Under the pieces are notes generated by a model. The model did no database searches, had not been told where the DNA came from, and was given only the letters and a program-made list of their open reading frames with translations. This document shows positions 16,201 to 24,818 of a DNA stretch of 43,156 nucleotides, in pieces. Position numbers and translations under genes: made by a program. The number at the start of each line of letters is the position of its first letter. The first letter of the stretch is position 1. Source of the stretch: Phycisphaerae bacterium (GTDB taxonomy: Bacteria; Planctomycetota; Phycisphaerae; Sedimentisphaerales; Anaerobacaceae); assembly GCA_030615025.1 (NCBI GenBank), contig JAUXAB010000026.1:1-43156 (forward strand), given 5' to 3'.

Positions 16201-16668
16201 CCGACCGTTACGGATGAGGGGGCGACCACCAACAATCCCATCTCTTTACACGCCTCGTGGTCATCATCGCACAGCAGCGGCATCGCTGAGTATAAGTACG
16301 GCGTGGGAACCGTTCCTGGAGAGGCCGACTTGCGCTATTGGACCTCTGTCGATACGGAAACAAGCGCCACCATCGATCTGACCGACACGCCGCTGGTCGC
16401 CGGCCAAACCTACTACGTCTCCGTCCGAGCCCGCAACACCATCGGGTACTACTCCCTTTGCGGTTGTAGTGATGGGATCATTTACCAACCTGCGGGCGAT
16501 TTAGACAATGATTACGATGTGGACATGGCTGATTTCGCCCGGTTTGCAAGGCACTGGCTGAAAACCGACTGTGGCAAGTGCAGTGGGACCGACCTTACCG
16601 GCGACGGGCAAGTGACTATGGATGATTTGCGGGAGTTTACCGGAAACTGGCTGGCAGGTGTTAAATAG
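13261..16668 (+). CDS. secreted subtilisin-like (S8) serine protease with propeller-like, FN3 and dockerin-like modules
   Basis: 1135 residues. Order: signal peptide (1-28, LAISVFVLGIGHTIAAG); S8 prodomain (50-135); S8 catalytic domain (about 145-470) with Asp177 in IAIIDTGVDWGHPDL, His246 in YGHGTHVAGIAAS, Asn343 in TGND and Ser405 in TGTSMASPVVAG; an immunoglobulin-like linker (about 470-590); a region of repeated sialidase/BNR-like strands (about 600-960, with motifs such as DSQDHPHIVWVD and DSQNQLHLVYGA); an FN3-like domain (about 980-1070); and a terminal pair of Ca-binding dockerin-like segments (DLDNDYDVDMADFARFARHW and DLTGDGQVTMDDLREF). Such tails are common on exported planctomycete proteins. 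It probably digests extracellular protein. No strong Shine-Dalgarno; it has its own promoter. Confidence 0.93.
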   Translation: MKTDKRTNLNIWLAISVFVLGIGHTIAAGEIIHIDPGARATLANMPKYAPDKVVFKLVAPGRQGCGRAIQVQQLFQQVARKHRFDQTAAVFANATSGPLKHVYLVDLPADVSPIEACKKLEADPAVEWAEPHYYRCTQQVTPNDPRYRLQWHLPVIGAPTAWDVTTGSSDIVIAIIDTGVDWGHPDLEDNIWRNTDEIEGDGIDNDENGFVDDIRGWDFVSVDPCEVYRGEDPGPPDNDPMDFYGHGTHVAGIAASVGNNGLGVVGISWNSKIMPLRAGYRSSCGCYGWLESVAIADALVYAADNGADIVNMSFGGYEISHIEREAIDYCAAAGVLLIAATGNDATDKPLYPAAFDSVVAVAGTDEFDVRYAGSNYGVWVDLAAPGDSIFSTLIGGKYGYKTGTSMASPVVAGVAALIKSIRPSWSVDRIVLQLNSTATSVNDQHPQFINNFVNLLGAGRVAADQALTTAEPPAKLGVVGLWVEYPADNGNGEPDSNETIELWTCVKNFATAQSGVSVQLQTADPYLTVLDDTSLVGDIGQKRTGMLWNDPMTILIDHNVPGDHIASLTLEVSTNEAGVLGADVMKLRLNPLLSDPQHVVPHTNSTDFIEPKLLLKPGGGTVVLCRSRLEAETDGYQVYARSADLSGNWGPVVRISHTPAITYADKYQADVSTTGRAHVSFRGIVAEWDAEIFYTSQDPIDQTWSPPVQLTTNAEIYGSSIDGENAIGVDSQDHPHIVWVDCRNGQAELYYMHNDGTGWSPETVITTPPGNPFWVSQLNVIFDSEGTGYLLWRQSDDQSIYMMILKQGIWSSPQLVTTTFDLSYYFSLGLDSQNQLHLVYGAPTADDVSYRRYDGTTWSNPEVIMDTYVSGSAERPVIAIGPDDQLHVVRRAQPYFSEGQSVSQIYETVYDGTSWSCLTQVTFGRSGTFISDIDYAISESGTRLFVGSLDTDPSFAFGPVSTRDIVLLTSDLDPAWLPSRPTVTDEGATTNNPISLHASWSSSHSSGIAEYKYGVGTVPGEADLRYWTSVDTETSATIDLTDTPLVAGQTYYVSVRARNTIGYYSLCGCSDGIIYQPAGDLDNDYDVDMADFARFARHWLKTDCGKCSGTDLTGDGQVTMDDLREFTGNWLAGVK

Positions 16669-16677
16669 CTTTATTGC

Positions 16678-16809
16678 GTCATTCCTGCGCAAGGTTGTCA
16701 CCCCTGTGAAAGCGGGGGCAGGAATCCATTCGTTATCTTCCTGGCCCCAAACGCTCCCGTCTTTGCGAGCCTTCGTTTCACTCAAGGATAAACTCCGCGA
16801 AGCAATCTC
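16678..16809. repeat. composite palindromic repeat: GTCATTCC unit plus CGTCTTTGCGAG unit
   Basis: First unit: ATTCCTGC (16681-16688) pairs with GCAGGAAT (16718-16725), with an inner CCCC/GGGG stem. Second unit: CGTCTTTGCGAGC (16758-16770) to GCGAAGCAATCTC (16797-16809), followed by TTTTTT. The same two units in the same order occur inside uvrD at 31351-31422. Here the first hairpin starts 10 bases after the protease stop and could help termination. Confidence 0.7.
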
Positions 16810-16814
16810 TTTTT

Positions 16815-16906
16815 TGCCACAAAGGCACCAAGACCCTAAGGTTTAGCTACATTCGTTTTTTAACTTTTAATTTCTTTGTGCCTTTGCGTCTTGGTGGCTA
16901 TACTTT
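16815..16906. repeat. GCCACAAAGGCACCAAGAC inverted repeat pair
   Basis: GCCACAAAGGCACCAAGAC at the left and CTTTGTGCCTTTGCGTCTTG at the right are built from the same words in opposite orientation. They flank a 40-base AT-rich middle and end just before the acetyltransferase ATG. The words belong to the CACAGAG/CACAAAG family found in other spacers. Confidence 0.65.
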
Positions 16907-16912
16907 TTATCT

Positions 16913-17365
16913 ATGAATATACGCAGCGCTAAGATTTCGGATGTCAAAGCCATTTATTCTCTAATCAATTTCTACGCCGAACGCGATAAGATGTTGTTTC
17001 GTTCAATGGCTGATATTTACGAGAACCTACAGGCCTTTACTGTCGCCGAACTCGATGGCCGTGTAGCCGGATGCTGCGCATTGCAGATTATCTGGTCGGA
17101 CTTAGCGGAAATAAAATCTCTGGCGGTCGACGAAACCAACAAAGACAAGGGAGTCGGCAAAATGCTCGTGGCCGCAGCCACCGAGCAGGCCCGTCAGCTT
17201 GGCCTGCCGAAGATTTTCGCCCTTACACTAAACCCTGCCTTTTTTGAAAAGTTGGGCTTTAAGATAATTGAGAAAGAAAAACTTCCGATGAAGGTCTGGA
17301 GCGATTGTGCCATGTGCCCCAAACAGCAAAATTGCGATGAAATAGCCGTCATCAGGCAGCTATGA
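16913..17365 (+). CDS. short ArgA-like GNAT N-acetyltransferase (probable N-acetylglutamate synthase)
   Basis: 150 residues, a single GNAT domain: MNIRSAKISDVKAIYSLIN, MLFRSMADIYENLQAF, CCALQIIWSDLAEIKSLAVD, the acetyl-CoA loop DKGVGKMLV, ALTLNPAFFEKLGFK, and the closing CAMCPKQQNCDEIAVI with paired cysteines. This pattern matches the short ArgA-type enzymes that make N-acetylglutamate, the first step of arginine synthesis, and not the long amino-acid-kinase fusion. The cysteine-rich tail is a family trait. Other arginine genes are absent nearby, so the substrate is an inference. It runs convergently towards the ABC permease gene, with 20 bases between stops. Confidence 0.82.
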   Translation: MNIRSAKISDVKAIYSLINFYAERDKMLFRSMADIYENLQAFTVAELDGRVAGCCALQIIWSDLAEIKSLAVDETNKDKGVGKMLVAAATEQARQLGLPKIFALTLNPAFFEKLGFKIIEKEKLPMKVWSDCAMCPKQQNCDEIAVIRQL

Positions 17366-17385
17366 AATCAACAATTACCAGTTTT

Positions 17386-18363
17386 CTATCCGACTTGCCG
17401 TCTTTGGAACAGCGCAATGGCCAGTGCCAAGATAGCTATTGTGTAGCACACCGCATAAGAAGCGGTTATTATAATATATTTTACAGGGACCTCGCTGCCT
17501 TCGTAAATGGCGTCACTTATCCAGAAAATCTGCAGGTTCGGCACCAAATACCGGCCTATCGTGGCCCACAATTTGGCCCACAAAAACTGTTTTTCCGCCA
17601 GTCTGCCGAATGTATAATCGCTTACAAGCCCTAACAAAAAAATCCCGATGCAGGCCGAAAGCGTTACCACTATATTAAACCTCGCAGAAAGTGCCACCGC
17701 CAGAGCCACAATTATAATCGCAGCTAAAAGAAGCAGCACCGAGCCGTAAATATCCACTGTGTTTAGGCCGTTGTCCTGCGGGTTAAACTGCCAGTTTCGG
17801 TCAATAAAGGACAAAAACACTATGCCCAATGTAGCAAATATGCCGGTTAATACAACTGCGGTTGACGAAATTTTCCAGTCGTAAACATAGTTAAAAAGAG
17901 CACTTAGCAGAAATGCTGCGGCAACGACAACTCCTGCTGTCCCCAGAACCGTCCAGTCGTGCGTATCCGATGCTGACTCCAAAACCCCGTGCCTGATTGC
18001 CATCAGCAGAGCGATAGTACAGATATAGTGTGCCAGAATCACCGCAGCCGACACACCCAGAAATTTTGCAATGATGAATATAGGACGTTGCACCGGCTTG
18101 CTCAAAACCGTTGTTATGGTCTGGTTCTCGATTTCCTCCGCTACGGCCCCCGAAGCCGAGAATATTGCTATGAACAAGCTGGCCAAAAACAGCGTAGATA
18201 ATCCTATCTCGCGCAAGAGTTTATTGTCGTCGCTCATTGTGTACATCGTCAGCGACGGGCTTATGAAGAATAGAAACAGAGCGGCGATAATTATTATGGC
18301 ATAGACCGGCTGTCTCAGGGTCTCTATGAAAGTGTTTTTTGCTATCGTAAATAGTTTGTGCAT
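17386..18363 (-). CDS. ABC-2 type transporter permease
   Basis: 325 residues. It starts MHKLFTIAKNTFIETLRQPV, a cytoplasmic lead typical of this permease family, then a first helix IIIIAALFLFFISP. About six helices follow, with a loop EEIENQTITTVLSKPVQRPI that resembles the loop in the permease at 26143-27507 (YTVITKPIRRYQLLLGKLLG), so the two are probably distant paralogues. It should form a transport channel with an ABC ATPase, but no ATPase gene is on its own strand; the one at 24807 is a candidate partner. No Shine-Dalgarno is visible at the ATG. Substrate unknown. Confidence 0.85.
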   Translation of the reverse strand: MHKLFTIAKNTFIETLRQPVYAIIIIAALFLFFISPSLTMYTMSDDNKLLREIGLSTLFLASLFIAIFSASGAVAEEIENQTITTVLSKPVQRPIFIIAKFLGVSAAVILAHYICTIALLMAIRHGVLESASDTHDWTVLGTAGVVVAAAFLLSALFNYVYDWKISSTAVVLTGIFATLGIVFLSFIDRNWQFNPQDNGLNTVDIYGSVLLLLAAIIIVALAVALSARFNIVVTLSACIGIFLLGLVSDYTFGRLAEKQFLWAKLWATIGRYLVPNLQIFWISDAIYEGSEVPVKYIIITASYAVCYTIAILALAIALFQRRQVG

Positions 18364-18572
18364 GGTTCATTGCCCATTTTGTCAGCTTTGCGCACCAGTG
18401 CCATCTGTCTTCCGGACCGACTCCGAGACATAATTTTTCGTAATTGTCTCTATACTAAAATGACGCTTATTGTTATATTACAGAACTTCTAACTTGTAAA
18501 GAGCTTACACGTGTATTGAATATATACTATCTTTGTAGTTCTTTTGTTCGAAGGGCAAAACTGGGATAACAA

Positions 18573-20645
18573 ATGACAACATCGTCCAAACGCGCTGAAC
18601 ACGTAGCCTTGGCGTCCCTGATTTTAAGCGTCATCTTTTTCGGCATCACCTTTTTTGTAGGCCGATGGAGCGGGTTCTTTGCCGTCTCTGTGGTGAGCTG
18701 GCTCATCCTCGCCGCAGCTATTATTTGGTTCGTCTTGTGTTTGCAGTTCCATCAACGCAGCTTGGCCGAGCGGGAAAAGCTCGATATGAGCCAATTAGCT
18801 ACGAGCCAGAAAGATGCTACAATCTTTCAGGCCAAAGGTGAGCATGCCACTTTATTTGCCGTCGCTCAACGCCGTCTCGGTATACTCGAGAAATGGTTCA
18901 TTCCAATATTTTCAGTTATTATAGCCGTTTACCAGATAGCTATCGGGCTGTACTTATTGAAAGCTGTTTCCGCCCCTTCTGATGTCGAGCCAAAGCAGCC
19001 GCTGCTTGTTGCCATTTTTATGACGGCCATAGCGTTTGTCAGCTTCTTAATGTCCCGCTACGCTACGGGTATGTCAGCTGAGCCGCAGTGGAAGCCGTTA
19101 AGGGCCGGCGGCAGCTTCCTGCTTGCCATAGCTGTCTTGTGCTTTGCTCTGGCAATAGGCCTGGCACTGGCACAATTCCAGATTTTCGTCGTGGTCAATG
19201 TAATCGCCTGGGCGATTTCAATCTTGCTCATCGTCCTTGGCGCAGAGACTGCTCTAAATATCGTTCTGGACATATATCGCCCAAGGCTGAAATACCAGTA
19301 CAGCAGAGCCGCCTTTGACAGCAGACTGCTGGGCATTATAAATGAGCCGGGCGGAATATTCCGTACCGCCGCAGGCGCTATCGATTATCAGTTTGGCTTT
19401 AAAGTCTCTCAAACCTGGTTTTATAAACTCCTCGAAAGAGCAATTGTACCCTTGGTTCTTTTTGCCGCCGTTACCCTGTATTTATTGAGTTGTATCGTCA
19501 TAGTAGACCCCAGCGAAGAGGCGATAATAGAGCGTTTCGGAAATCCTTTAACCAGAGCCGGGGAAAAGAGGATTGTCGGGCCCGGATTTACTTGGAAATG
19601 GCCCTGGCCGATAGATATCGCCTACAAGCACCCTACGAAAATGCTTTCAGAAATCAGCATTGGCTTTGTCCCAGAGGTCGACCCGGAGACGGGCGAATTA
19701 CTGCGCGGCAAGCCGCTGTTGTGGGGCGAGAAGCATCACAAAGAAGAGTACCAGTTACTCGTTGCCAGTGAACAGACAACCGCAGAGTTAGATACCGGCG
19801 CTGCCCCCGTGAGTATTGTCATAGCCGCTGTACCTGTTCAGTACAGAATAAAGGATTTGTATGCCTTTCTATACAAAAATAAAGAGCCTGAAAGATTGCT
19901 GGAATCTATTTGTTATCGCGAGCTTACGACCTATGCGGCCGGTGCGACGATTGAAGTTGATGACGAAGCTGCTTTGAATCATAGCATCCTTGGAGCCGGT
20001 CGTGCCGAGGCCAAAGAGACCTTGACCCGTGAAATTCAAAAGAAGGCTGACGAAGCTGGCCTGGGCGTTGAAATCGTATTCCTGGGCCTGCAGGGCATCC
20101 ATCCGCCGGTTGAAGTTGCAGCAGATTATCAAGAGGTTGTCGGCGCCGTTCAAAAGAAGCAGACCGCAATACTCACAGCTCATGCCGAGCGAAACAGCAA
20201 ACTAAGCAATCTCGTCGGTTCCGTAAAAGGCGCTAATGAGCTTCATAGCCTTGCCGTCGAGTATCAGCAGGCCGTAGAGAAAAACGACCCTGAGAAAATC
20301 GAAGAGCTTGGCGAAGCCCTGGACGCGGCTTTCGCACAGGCAAGGGGTGACATCTTTAAGATTCTAAGACGGGCACAAAGTTATGCCTTTGAAAAAGCCA
20401 CACTTGCAAAAGCGACCGGACAACGCTTTGGCGACCAGCTCAAGGCATACAGGGCCGCCGAAGAAATTTACAAACGAGAACAAATATTAACGGTATACGA
20501 AGAGGCCCTCGAGAGTATAAGAAAATATGTCGTAGTTGCCGATGGGAATGATACACAGGTTTTCATAGTCGATGTTACGGAAAAACTAACGCCGAGTATA
20601 TATGATATGGATATACCCGGCTTTGAGGGGAGCAGCGAAAAATGA
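18573..20645 (+). CDS. polytopic SPFH/Band 7 protein, HflK-like
   Basis: 690 residues. About seven hydrophobic helices occupy residues 10-315 (for example SLILSVIFFGITFFVG, FIPIFSVIIAVYQIAIGLYLL, VLFAAVTLYLLSCIVIV), followed by an SPFH domain beginning VDPSEEAIIERFGNPL and GPGFTWKWPWPID, then a charged helical region (about 500-650) rich in Ala, Glu and Lys. Ordinary HflK has one helix, so the large membrane part is unusual. SPFH proteins form large rings or cages that mark membrane microdomains and control proteases such as FtsH. The preceding base run GGGATAACAA may serve as ribosome site. It overlaps the next gene by 4 bases (ATGA), giving coupled translation. Confidence 0.85.
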   Translation: MTTSSKRAEHVALASLILSVIFFGITFFVGRWSGFFAVSVVSWLILAAAIIWFVLCLQFHQRSLAEREKLDMSQLATSQKDATIFQAKGEHATLFAVAQRRLGILEKWFIPIFSVIIAVYQIAIGLYLLKAVSAPSDVEPKQPLLVAIFMTAIAFVSFLMSRYATGMSAEPQWKPLRAGGSFLLAIAVLCFALAIGLALAQFQIFVVVNVIAWAISILLIVLGAETALNIVLDIYRPRLKYQYSRAAFDSRLLGIINEPGGIFRTAAGAIDYQFGFKVSQTWFYKLLERAIVPLVLFAAVTLYLLSCIVIVDPSEEAIIERFGNPLTRAGEKRIVGPGFTWKWPWPIDIAYKHPTKMLSEISIGFVPEVDPETGELLRGKPLLWGEKHHKEEYQLLVASEQTTAELDTGAAPVSIVIAAVPVQYRIKDLYAFLYKNKEPERLLESICYRELTTYAAGATIEVDDEAALNHSILGAGRAEAKETLTREIQKKADEAGLGVEIVFLGLQGIHPPVEVAADYQEVVGAVQKKQTAILTAHAERNSKLSNLVGSVKGANELHSLAVEYQQAVEKNDPEKIEELGEALDAAFAQARGDIFKILRRAQSYAFEKATLAKATGQRFGDQLKAYRAAEEIYKREQILTVYEEALESIRKYVVVADGNDTQVFIVDVTEKLTPSIYDMDIPGFEGSSEK

Positions 20646-21556
20646 AAAATATAGCTATTGCAATTTTCATCGCATTGTTAGTCGCCGTTTTAGCTCTGTT
20701 TCTTGTCACGTTTCAGGTAAGAGAAACACAGTCGGCCCTGAAAGTAACCTTTGGCAAGGCCACGAGCGAAGACCAGATTAAGGAACCAGGTTGGTATTTC
20801 AGATGGCCGTTTCCAATCCAGCGAATACATAAATTTGATTCTCGAATGAGGGTTTTAGAAGTCGAGATCACTGAAACACCAACAAAAGGCGATGTGCCGA
20901 TTATTGTAAATACTTATGTCGTCTGGAGAATTGCCGAGCCGTTGAAATTCTTCAAAGCCGTTGGAGCCGTTGTGAGCGCCGAAGATTATTTGCGCAGCCA
21001 GCTTAGTAATACACAAGGCGAGGTAATCGGTCAGTATTATTTTTACCAATTCGTAAATAGTGATAAATCAAAAATAAAAATTAAGGAGATTCAGGAAAAA
21101 ATGCTCTCCACCCTTCAGCAGGCGGTAATAGATGATTACGGCATTGAAATCAAGACCCTCGGCATAAAGCAGCTCAAAGTCAGTGAGGATGTCAGCAAAG
21201 CTGTTTTTGCCCGAATGACAGCTGAAAGAGGCCGCAGGACCGCGGAGACTATTTCTCAGGGAGATGCTGAAGCCAAGAAGATAAGAGATGATGCCATTTA
21301 CAAGGAAAAAGAGTTGGTCGCTGCCGCTGAGGCCAGGGCAAAGATTATTAGAGGCCGGGGCGATGCCGAAGCCGCAAAATATTATGAAATGCTCGACGAC
21401 GACCCGCAGTTTGCGATGTTCCTGCGAGACCTTGAAGCACTCAAGAAAATATTAGAACAAAACTCGACGATTGTCTTTAGCGCCGATACAGAGCCTTTCA
21501 AATGGTTAAAGAAAATGCCCGACATTATACCCAGGGAGCCGAGCGAACCGAAATAA
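20642..21556 (+). CDS. SPFH protein, HflC-like
   Basis: 304 residues: one N-terminal helix (IAIAIFIALLVAVLALFLV), then VRETQSALKVTFGK and GWYFRWPFPIQRIHKFDSR, the SPFH opening. The helical stretch FARMTAERGRRTAETISQGD...AKKIRDDA and EARAKIIRGRGDAEAAKYYEM is the classical HflC/stomatin coiled coil. It should assemble with the HflK-like neighbour into a membrane ring. Its start overlaps the upstream stop. Its 3' end runs 33 bases before the third SPFH gene. Confidence 0.92.
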   Translation: MKNIAIAIFIALLVAVLALFLVTFQVRETQSALKVTFGKATSEDQIKEPGWYFRWPFPIQRIHKFDSRMRVLEVEITETPTKGDVPIIVNTYVVWRIAEPLKFFKAVGAVVSAEDYLRSQLSNTQGEVIGQYYFYQFVNSDKSKIKIKEIQEKMLSTLQQAVIDDYGIEIKTLGIKQLKVSEDVSKAVFARMTAERGRRTAETISQGDAEAKKIRDDAIYKEKELVAAAEARAKIIRGRGDAEAAKYYEMLDDDPQFAMFLRDLEALKKILEQNSTIVFSADTEPFKWLKKMPDIIPREPSEPK

Positions 21557-21588
21557 TAACTTTCTCCGAGTCGGAATGGTTAAATAGT

Positions 21589-22803
21589 ATGACAGACCAA
21601 AATCACGAAAGTAGCCAGGATTTACAACCTCGATCGCCTGAGGGACGACCTGCCAATGAGCTTGATGCCGCTGGCAGGTCCCTGTCCGAGGCATTGAGAT
21701 GGAGCTTTATTATCCTCAAGATAATAATGGTCGTGCTGGTTGGTCTTTTCTTGTTCTCAGGTTTCAAAACGGTTGGTCCCGGTGAGCTGGCGCTCGTATT
21801 GCAATTTGGAAAGATTCGCGGCTTAGGCGAAGACCGACTTCTCAAACCGGGCCTCCATTGGGTGTTTCCATATCCGATAGAAGAAATTATCAGAATTCCC
21901 ACAGAGAAAAAGGTTGACCTGCCAATCGATTCGTTTTGGTATTACCAGAGTCCGGCTGAAATTTCCAGAGGCCCAAAAGACACGACTCGCCCAGGTCCAA
22001 CTCTAAATCCTATATTCGATGGCTATTGTATTACACGGAGTGAAAAACAAAGCCAAACCACTTCCGGCTCTACCAGCAGCGATTATAACATCGTCCATTG
22101 TAAATGGCTTCTGACTTATCAAATTGATAAGCCGGAGCTCTTCTTCAAAAGTGTTTATGTCGAAGATGAGGATGTAAAACCGGGTGAGATTTACTTTGAT
22201 GTTATGAAAGAAAGCATAACGCCGCTTCTAAAAAATCTGTTTGATGATGCCGTTGTAACAACAATGGTCAATTATACCATTGATGATGTGCTTACCAGCT
22301 ATAGTGGAATCCCGGACGGCGTTGGAAAATTAATGCAGGAAAAACTCAACAAAATAGAAAGCGGTATCAAAGTCGTGAAGGTAAAACTCATCAGCCCCAC
22401 CTGGCCCCGGCAGGTCAATGACGCCTTCCAGGCCTTAATGAGCGCAAGTCAGGCGAGCCAGGCCGCTATCAGCCAGGCCGAAAGTGATGCTAAAGTCACT
22501 CTTAACGAAGCCGCCAGCCGGGCTCAGGAGAAAATCTCCGGCGCTGGCGCCTATCGAATGAAAGTTGTCGAAACTGCCAGAGCCAATGCCGAATATTTAC
22601 AAAAGCTGCTGCCCGAATATCGCAAACGCCCCAGGCTTGTTCTGCAAAGAATTTATCTCGATGCCATAGAATACGTCCTCGAAAATGCAGATGAAAAAAT
22701 GATTATTCAACCTACTGAAGGTACCGGACGCAAAGAAGTTAGAATCGTCATCAGCAGAGACCCAACGATAAAACCAAAATCCAAGAAAGAGCAATCACCA
22801 TAG
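21589..22803 (+). CDS. third SPFH/Band 7 protein, HflK-like
   Basis: 404 residues from the ATG at 21589; a frame open from 21502 would overlap the previous gene, and MTDQNHESSQD gives the hydrophilic lead usual in HflK. One helix (IILKIIMVVLVGLFLFSGF) precedes TVGPGELALVLQFGKIRG and GLHWVFPYPIEEIIRIPT. A loop near SRGPKDTTRPGPTLN is longer than in HflK. The tail holds the heptad-like ASQASQAAISQAESDAKVTL. Three consecutive SPFH genes point to a hetero-oligomer with more than the usual HflK and HflC partners. It ends 10 bases before the metal ATPase gene. Confidence 0.88.
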   Translation: MTDQNHESSQDLQPRSPEGRPANELDAAGRSLSEALRWSFIILKIIMVVLVGLFLFSGFKTVGPGELALVLQFGKIRGLGEDRLLKPGLHWVFPYPIEEIIRIPTEKKVDLPIDSFWYYQSPAEISRGPKDTTRPGPTLNPIFDGYCITRSEKQSQTTSGSTSSDYNIVHCKWLLTYQIDKPELFFKSVYVEDEDVKPGEIYFDVMKESITPLLKNLFDDAVVTTMVNYTIDDVLTSYSGIPDGVGKLMQEKLNKIESGIKVVKVKLISPTWPRQVNDAFQALMSASQASQAAISQAESDAKVTLNEAASRAQEKISGAGAYRMKVVETARANAEYLQKLLPEYRKRPRLVLQRIYLDAIEYVLENADEKMIIQPTEGTGRKEVRIVISRDPTIKPKSKKEQSP

Positions 22804-22813
22804 GATACGAAAT

Positions 22814-24751
22814 ATGGCTCACGAGCACTTACATTTTAAGGAAGACGTTAGCGCTGAATACACTCACGGCAAGCAGGTGCGCGTAAGTATGGCTCTGCTG
22901 GCGACGTTGGCCGGCGGTATGCTGCTGATAAGCAGCGGTATAGCCAGCTTCAAATTTGTCTATGGCAGCGACAGTTTTCAAACCGAGTTTTTGGCAATGG
23001 CCGCCGCAATACTGCTCGGGGTCCCCATCGTTCTGCATGCAATAAAGAGTCTTATAAAAAGGCAGATGCGTATGGATGAACTGGTGGCCCTGGCAATAAT
23101 TGCCGCCTTTGTAACAGGAAACTATGTCACCGCAGGTGTCGTTGCTTTCTTTATGCTCCTCAGCGAGCTTATTGAAACACGCACCGCCCTCGGCGCTCGT
23201 GCCTCGATTGAATCCCTGATTAAGCTGACGCCTACAAAGGCAAATCTCCTCGACAGTGAGGGTAGTGAAAAAGAGGTGAAAGTCAGCAGCTTGAAGGCCG
23301 GCGATTGCATTCGCGTCCGCCCGGGCGATAACATATCGGCTGACGGCGAAGTTATAAAAGGACTTAGCTCCGTCAATGAAGCCACGATAACAGGCGAATC
23401 TTTGCCTGTCGATAAGGTGCCGGGAATGCAGGTCTTCGCCGGCACAAGCAACCTTACAGGCGTGCTGGATATCACCGTAACCAAAGCCGGCAAGGATACA
23501 ACTCTCGGCAAAGTCCAGTCCTTGATTATACAGGCTGAACAGACAAAGATACCGATTATGCGGATAATCGACCGTTATGTTAAGTGGTACACGCCCACGA
23601 TTTTGATGATTGCCGCGATAGTTTTGTTTTTCACCGCCGATATCGACAGGGCGATTACGATACTTGTTGTTTCGTGTCCCTGCGCCTTGATTCTGGCGAC
23701 TCCGACGGCGATGGTTGCGGCGATATCGGCCTCTGCTCGCCTCGGTATCCTGATAAAAAATGTTGCCGACCTTGAGATTGCCGGCAAGATGACGGCAATG
23801 GTCTTTGACAAGACCGGGACGGTAACGACCGGTCGGTTGTATGTGACCAAACTGACCCCCGCTGAAGATATTGAACCCGCCGAGTTGTTAGCCGTCACTG
23901 CTTCCGCTGAGCAGATGAGCAAACACCCCGCCGCAAGAGCCATCCAGGATGTCGCCAAAGAGGCAAATCTGTCTTTGCCAGCAGCAGATAATTTTCAGGA
24001 AACTCCCGGTAAAGGTGTAACTGCTCTGGTCGATTCAGCGAAAATTATTGTCGGCAGAGACACTTTCTTGAAGGAAAAGAAGGTAGATATAAGCAACGTT
24101 TCCGACCCCGCACTCCACGAGGAGCAGGGCTTCAGTACCCTTTATGTAGCAAAGGATTCAAAGTGCATCGGCTGGATCGGTTTGCAGGACAAAACCAGAC
24201 CCGAAGCCAAACAAGCCGTCAAGGAGCTGCTCGATATCGGCATAAAAAGGGTAACTATGCTAACCGGCGACAGGAACGAGGTCGCCAACAGGGTTGCTGC
24301 CGAACTGAGCTGTACCGATTTTAAGGCGCATTGTCTGCCTCAGGACAAACTCTCGATTGTTGAGCAGATGAAAAAAGACGGCCACACCGTCGTCGTTGTC
24401 GGAGATGGCATAAATGACGCTCCGGCCTTAGCCGCCGGCGATTTGGGTATCGCTATGGGAGCTGCCGGCAGCGATGTGGCCATAAACTCTGCCTCGATTG
24501 CCCTGATGAGCGATGACTTAAAGCGGCTTCCATTCCTCGTGCGACTTTCACGAAAAACAAGAGCAGTTATAAATCAAAATCTTGGCTTTGGGATAATGTT
24601 TATTATTCTTGGTGATGTAGCGGCGGCAGCAGGGTGGCTGCCCGCAATTTATGCGGCGGTTTTGCATTTTGCCGGCTCATTAATTGTTGTTTTTAACAGC
24701 GCTCGACTTGTCCGATACGGCGAGGAGCTCGGCCACGAACCACATGCGTGA
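22814..24751 (+). CDS. P1B-type heavy-metal transporting ATPase
   Basis: 645 residues with all P-type motifs: TGES (193-196), the membrane metal site SCPCALILATP (Cys288 and Cys290), the phosphorylated Asp332 in FDKTGTVT, KHPAARA, TGDRNEVANRVAAE and GDGINDAPALAAGDLG. There is no N-terminal CxxC metal-binding domain; instead the tip is His-rich (MAHEHLHF), and the C-terminus ends GHEPHA. The last helix reads VLHFAGSLIVVFNSARL, where zinc-type pumps usually have an acidic residue before the glycine, so the metal (Cu, Zn, Cd or other) cannot be assigned. It starts 10 bases after the third SPFH gene and is very likely co-transcribed with it. Confidence 0.93.
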   Translation: MAHEHLHFKEDVSAEYTHGKQVRVSMALLATLAGGMLLISSGIASFKFVYGSDSFQTEFLAMAAAILLGVPIVLHAIKSLIKRQMRMDELVALAIIAAFVTGNYVTAGVVAFFMLLSELIETRTALGARASIESLIKLTPTKANLLDSEGSEKEVKVSSLKAGDCIRVRPGDNISADGEVIKGLSSVNEATITGESLPVDKVPGMQVFAGTSNLTGVLDITVTKAGKDTTLGKVQSLIIQAEQTKIPIMRIIDRYVKWYTPTILMIAAIVLFFTADIDRAITILVVSCPCALILATPTAMVAAISASARLGILIKNVADLEIAGKMTAMVFDKTGTVTTGRLYVTKLTPAEDIEPAELLAVTASAEQMSKHPAARAIQDVAKEANLSLPAADNFQETPGKGVTALVDSAKIIVGRDTFLKEKKVDISNVSDPALHEEQGFSTLYVAKDSKCIGWIGLQDKTRPEAKQAVKELLDIGIKRVTMLTGDRNEVANRVAAELSCTDFKAHCLPQDKLSIVEQMKKDGHTVVVVGDGINDAPALAAGDLGIAMGAAGSDVAINSASIALMSDDLKRLPFLVRLSRKTRAVINQNLGFGIMFIILGDVAAAAGWLPAIYAAVLHFAGSLIVVFNSARLVRYGEELGHEPHA

Positions 24752-24818
24752 ATCGTGAAGCGAAAGGAATACGAGATACGCTTCACGAGATGCGAGATAC
24801 GAAATTATGGAATACGCT
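24752..24818. repeat. GAGATACG stutter tract
   Basis: Words GAATCGTGAAGCG, GAATACGAGATACG, CTTCACGAGATGCGAGATACG and GAATACG fill the whole spacer and continue over the ATG into the first codons of the ABC ATPase gene. Confidence 0.7.
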
